A stretch of DNA of 64,000 nucleotides, from assembly GCF_018406645.1 (NCBI RefSeq), contig NZ_AP024546.1, positions 186,001-250,000 of the forward strand, given 5' to 3'. Position 1 is the stretch's first letter; each line of letters starts with the position of its first letter. This stretch comes from Lysobacter helvus. GTDB lineage: Bacteria; Pseudomonadota; Gammaproteobacteria; Xanthomonadales; Xanthomonadaceae. The position numbers and the translations under genes are program-made. Shown here in pieces: positions 61,075 through 64,000 of the stretch. The notes beneath the pieces were generated by a model, which saw only the letters and a list, made by a program, of their open reading frames with translations, was not told the origin of the DNA and did not search any database.

Positions 61075-61824
61075 TCAGTACCCCTTGTCCCATTGGGCGT
61101 CGTAGGCTGCGCGCAGGCGTGCGAATTCGGCGTCGACCTGCGCGATCTCGCGCGCGCCGCGATCCTTGAGCAGCGACCGGCGCAGCCGCGCCAGGTTGCC
61201 TTCGCGCCAGCGCGTGGCGGGGATGCGCATGACGCTGCGGTCCAGGTCGATCATCCAGCCCTTCCCTGCGTCGTCGAACAACAGATTGTGCGCGTTGAGG
61301 TCGGCATGGTCGAGGCCGGCGCGGTGGAAGCGCGCGATGAGGCGGCCGGCCGATTCCCAGGGGGCGTCTTCCCCGGGCATGTTGGCGCGGTGGGCCAGCG
61401 AGTGCACGTGGTCGATGCGTTCGAGCAGGATCGCCGCCCGGTAGCGGTGGCCCTTGCGCACGTAAGAGGCGGCGATGGGGCGCGGAACCGGCAGCTTGCG
61501 TTCGAGCAGGGCGCGCAGCAGGCGGAATTCGGCGAAGCTGCGCACGCGGTGCGTGCCGCGCCACAGGTGGCGGTCGCGGCTCACCCGCGCGGCCAGCCCG
61601 CCGCGCAGGTAATGGCGCAGCACCGCGCCCCCGAAGGGTCCGTCGACGAACCAGGCGGCGCCACGGCCGCCGGAACTGACCGCGCGCGCCTGGTCGCCCC
61701 AGTGCCCGGGGTCGAACCAATCCGGTTCGACTTGCCGCAGTTGCGTGCGGTCGAACAGAATCGCCCCGTATCCCATTCCTTCGCGGAACGGCGTCAGGTT
61801 TTCGTTGGCGTCGAACGCGACCAT
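61075..61824 (-). CDS. kdkA: 3-deoxy-D-manno-octulosonic acid kinase
   Basis: A 249-residue KdkA-like kinase that phosphorylates Kdo in the lipopolysaccharide inner core. The kinase fold shows [21 protein letters not shown], then [20 protein letters not shown] with the catalytic Asp and [11 protein letters not shown] with the metal-binding Asp. A heptosyltransferase gene starts divergently 25 bases away. It is the first gene of the leftward run that continues into the moa genes. Confidence 0.9.
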   Translation of the reverse strand: MVAFDANENLTPFREGMGYGAILFDRTQLRQVEPDWFDPGHWGDQARAVSSGGRGAAWFVDGPFGGAVLRHYLRGGLAARVSRDRHLWRGTHRVRSFAEFRLLRALLERKLPVPRPIAASYVRKGHRYRAAILLERIDHVHSLAHRANMPGEDAPWESAGRLIARFHRAGLDHADLNAHNLLFDDAGKGWMIDLDRSVMRIPATRWREGNLARLRRSLLKDRGAREIAQVDAEFARLRAAYDAQWDKGY

Positions 61825-61848
61825 GTCCGGCCGAGTCTAGCAAGCAAC

Positions 61849-62913
61849 GTGCCCACGCCACCCACCCCGCCACGATCGCTCTGCCTGCTGCGCCTGTCGG
61901 CGCTCGGCGACGTGACGCACGTGGTCCCGCTGGTGCGCACCCTGCAGCGGGCCTGGCCCGACGCGGCGCTGACCTGGGTGATCGGCGGCGGCGAATACAA
62001 GCTGCTCGAAGGGCTGCCGGGGGTGGAGTTCATCGTCTATGACAAGCGCAGCGGCCTGCCCGGCATGCTGAAGCTGCGGCGCGCGCTGCGTGGCCGCACC
62101 TTCGATGCGTTGCTGCAGATGCAGGTGGCGTTGCGCGCGAACGTGCTGTCGGCCTTCGTGCCGGCCACGCGGCGCATCGGCTACGACGAATCGCGATCGA
62201 AGGACCTGCACGGCTACTTCGTCAACGAACGCATCCCCGACCGCCCCGGCATCCACGTGCTCGATGCGATGGGCAGCTTCTGCGAACCGCTGGGGATCGT
62301 GCAGGACGAAGTGGCCTGGCACCTGCCCGTGCCGCACGCGGCGCACGACTGGGCGCGCGCGCAATGGCCCGACGACGGCACGCCGACGCTGGTGATCTCG
62401 CCGTGTTCGAGCCACGTGTTGCGCAACTGGCGCGCCGATCGCCATGCCGCGCTCGCCGACCATGCAGTCTCGCGTGGCTGGCGCGTGGTGTTGTGCGGCG
62501 GGCGCAGTGCACTGGAACGCGCGACCGCCGATGAAATCCTGGCGACGATGCGTTCGCCCGCGCTGGACCTGGTGGGCAGGGACACGCTGAAGCAATTGCC
62601 CGCGTTGCTCGCGCGCGCCGACCTGGTGGTGACGCCCGATTCCGGCCCGATGCACATCGCCAACGCGATGGGCACGAAGGTGCTCGGCCTGCATGCGGCG
62701 AGCAACCCGAAGCGCAGTGGTCCGTATTCGGACAAGCGCTATTGCGTGGATCGCTACGACGACGCGGCGCAGCGCTTCCTCGGCAAGCCGGCCGAGGCGT
62801 TGCGCTGGGGCACGAAGATCGAACACCCCGGGGTGATGGACCTGGTGACGGTGGACGACGCGATCGCGGCGTTCGAACGGCTGCTCGCCGACCGGCGCGC
62901 CGGGCGGGTGTGA
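61849..62913 (+). CDS. Lipopolysaccharide heptosyltransferase (GT9)
   Basis: A 354-residue GT-B glycosyltransferase of family 9. It begins LCLLRLSALGDVTHVVPLV and has the donor-site TPDSGPMHIANAMGTKVLGLHAASNPKRSGPYS, which marks ADP-heptose:LPS heptosyltransferases (WaaC/WaaF class). The neighbouring Kdo kinase supports an inner-core role, but whether it is heptosyltransferase I or II cannot be decided. GTG at 61849 is the best start, since it gives the family N-terminus. Confidence 0.88.
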   Translation: MPTPPTPPRSLCLLRLSALGDVTHVVPLVRTLQRAWPDAALTWVIGGGEYKLLEGLPGVEFIVYDKRSGLPGMLKLRRALRGRTFDALLQMQVALRANVLSAFVPATRRIGYDESRSKDLHGYFVNERIPDRPGIHVLDAMGSFCEPLGIVQDEVAWHLPVPHAAHDWARAQWPDDGTPTLVISPCSSHVLRNWRADRHAALADHAVSRGWRVVLCGGRSALERATADEILATMRSPALDLVGRDTLKQLPALLARADLVVTPDSGPMHIANAMGTKVLGLHAASNPKRSGPYSDKRYCVDRYDDAAQRFLGKPAEALRWGTKIEHPGVMDLVTVDDAIAAFERLLADRRAGRV

Positions 62914-62922
62914 GCCGCCCGG
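62900..62922. terminator. Hairpin at the convergent gene ends
   Basis: An eight-base inverted repeat CCGGGCGG / CCGCCCGG spans the heptosyltransferase stop codon and lies ten bases from the end of the convergent FG-GAP gene. No T-run follows, so it is only a possible bidirectional terminator. Confidence 0.35.
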
Positions 62923-62932
62923 ACGCGGCGTC

Positions 62933-64000
62933 TTACCGCTGCGTCGCCGTCCAACCCAGCGCGAGCGGCCACGGGACCGGCGAAGCGAGCATTGCGCGCA
63001 CCGTCCCCATCGTGCTTTGCCATGCCATGCGCGCGACCTTCTGCGACGCGGCCCACACGGCATCGACCGTGGATGCCGGCGATGCATCGACGGTGGCGTC
63101 GTCCATCTGCCCCGGCAACAACGGCGCGGACTTGCGGCGCACCTGCGGCGGTCGCTTGGGTTTCGCCCCTTCGACGACATGGCGACAGGTGCCGTACAGC
63201 ACTTCGAAGTTGAACACGCTGTCGGCCAGCGCAACGTCGCGGCAGCCATCGCTGTTGATGTCGCCGGTGTCCATGGCGTAGTCCGACGGCATGTTGCGCG
63301 AACCGATCCAGTACTTGACCTCTTCGTCGAGGAAACGCGAACCGTCGGCCCGGAAGGCTTGCTGCATCAGTCCGATCGATTCCCACCCGTCGTGGAGCAC
63401 GACGATGTCGTCCATGCCGTCGTTGTTGAAATCCCCGACCTCCATGTTCGTCGGGGAGTCGAAGGCACGACGCGACCCGTCGTACACGATCGCGCCGCCA
63501 GGCAGTTCACGGAAATGCGCGTACTCCGCGCCGAACTCACCGCCGGACAGGCCATTGCTGTTCGCGTCGCGGGCGACGTAGAAATCCAGGAGCCCGTCGC
63601 CGTCGAAGTCCCCGATGGCGAGGTCATCCCGGAAATACGGCCGCCCCGTGCGGACTTCGAAGGGAGGACGCAACCCGCCCGTGCCGTCGTTGAGGAAGAT
63701 GCGCAGGCCGCTGTCGTATTGGGCAATGCCGTTGGCTTGGCCCACGTCCTGGAACATCGAGACGATGTCGGGCCAGCCGTCATGGTTGACGTCGCGCACG
63801 CGCGGCCTGCCACTCGCCTGATAGGGAAATTCGCCCTTGCTCGAGTAGCCGCCCTTTCCGTCGCCATGGAACACGGCGATCGCCCAGCGATAGAACGGCG
63901 AGCTGCCGCCTTCCGGATCGCCGTACAGGAAAGCGACCACGTCCATGTGCCCGTCGCGATCCATGTCCGCGGCCGCGACGCCGTTCGGGACGGTGGCATT
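62933..64000 (-). CDS. FG-GAP/VCBS repeat protein (partial, N-terminus off the window)
   Basis: The C-terminal 355 residues of a larger protein. At least five calcium-binding DxDxDG-type loops recur: DMDRDGHMDV, DVNHDGWPDI, DFDGDGLLDF, DFNNDGMDDI and DINSDGCRDV. These are the signature of integrin-like beta-propeller blades found in secreted or surface proteins. After the last blade comes a Pro/Arg-rich linker and about 60 residues of unknown type ending LALGWTATQR. A signal peptide would be upstream of the window. Function unknown; an extracellular binding or adhesion role is only an inference. Confidence 0.8.
   Translation of the reverse strand, partial: NATVPNGVAAADMDRDGHMDVVAFLYGDPEGGSSPFYRWAIAVFHGDGKGGYSSKGEFPYQASGRPRVRDVNHDGWPDIVSMFQDVGQANGIAQYDSGLRIFLNDGTGGLRPPFEVRTGRPYFRDDLAIGDFDGDGLLDFYVARDANSNGLSGGEFGAEYAHFRELPGGAIVYDGSRRAFDSPTNMEVGDFNNDGMDDIVVLHDGWESIGLMQQAFRADGSRFLDEEVKYWIGSRNMPSDYAMDTGDINSDGCRDVALADSVFNFEVLYGTCRHVVEGAKPKRPPQVRRKSAPLLPGQMDDATVDASPASTVDAVWAASQKVARMAWQSTMGTVRAMLASPVPWPLALGWTATQR

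Overview
The window is a compact, very GC-rich stretch of bacterial chromosome, with nearly all third codon positions G or C. Gene content and order point to a gammaproteobacterium of the Xanthomonadaceae/Lysobacteraceae (Lysobacter-like). The evidence is an rpoE-rseA-degP/mucD-lepA-lepB-rnc-era-recO block, a yceD-rpmF-fabH-fabD-fabG-acpP-fabF-pabB-pabC-mltG-tmk-holB-pilZ block, ffs-dnaX-ybaB-recR, KdkA, and a moxR-DUF58-tgpA set. No insertion sequence, prophage, integrase, CRISPR array or rRNA gene was found. No gene-free gap exceeds 300 bases; the longest are about 260-270 bases (9196-9454 and 12323-12592).

Layout. 1-2923: the end of an epimerase-like gene, a FabH-like ketoacyl synthase, a divergent helix-turn-helix regulator, a 63-residue unknown and a CheY-like response regulator. 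3070-8599: photolyase, ispG (isoprenoids), xseA and an aldehyde dehydrogenase. 8603-9253: a ParDE-type toxin-antitoxin pair with a recognisable promoter/operator. 9455-12322: a GAF-GAF-GGDEF-EAL cyclic-di-GMP protein. 12593-17075: five tightly overlapping genes (ECF sigma factor, putative anti-sigma protein, YigZ, ABC exporter, HD phosphohydrolase). 17072-19057: AidB-like flavoprotein and a cold-shock gene with its own promoter and terminator. 19075-22753: methylthioinosine phosphorylase, hypoxanthine phosphoribosyltransferase, nagZ, rlmD. 22820-34162: a YdbH/DUF1318 envelope pair, then recO, era, rnc, DUF4845, lepB, lepA, degP, rseA and rpoE, all leftward.

34351-47092: a FadJ-like beta-oxidation protein, then the long leftward fatty-acid/folate/cell-wall/replication block listed above. 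47211-54656: a membrane coiled-coil protein with a YceF-type Maf, a GT39-like glycosyltransferase with an Ig-like tail, the moxR-DUF58-transglutaminase operon and an Slp-type lipoprotein. 54647-58028: hinT, recR, ybaB, dnaX, the 4.5S SRP RNA and tRNA-Ser(GGA). 58122-61073: moaE, moaD, moaC, moaA and a metallo-hydrolase. 61075-64000: Kdo kinase and heptosyltransferase for lipopolysaccharide core, and a truncated FG-GAP repeat protein.

The genes are mostly housekeeping: fatty acid and isoprenoid synthesis, envelope stress response, LPS core, DNA replication and repair, cofactor synthesis and protein secretion. Many adjacent genes overlap by four bases (ATGA or GTGA), which suggests translational coupling. 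I found no convincing new multi-gene system. The more unusual points are a toxin whose only placeable start is a CTG at the antitoxin stop, paired inverted GC-rich repeat arrays inside dnaX, a GT39 protein with an Ig-like tail, a methylthioinosine-hypoxanthine salvage pair, and a YdbH/DUF1318 pair with no visible YnbE.
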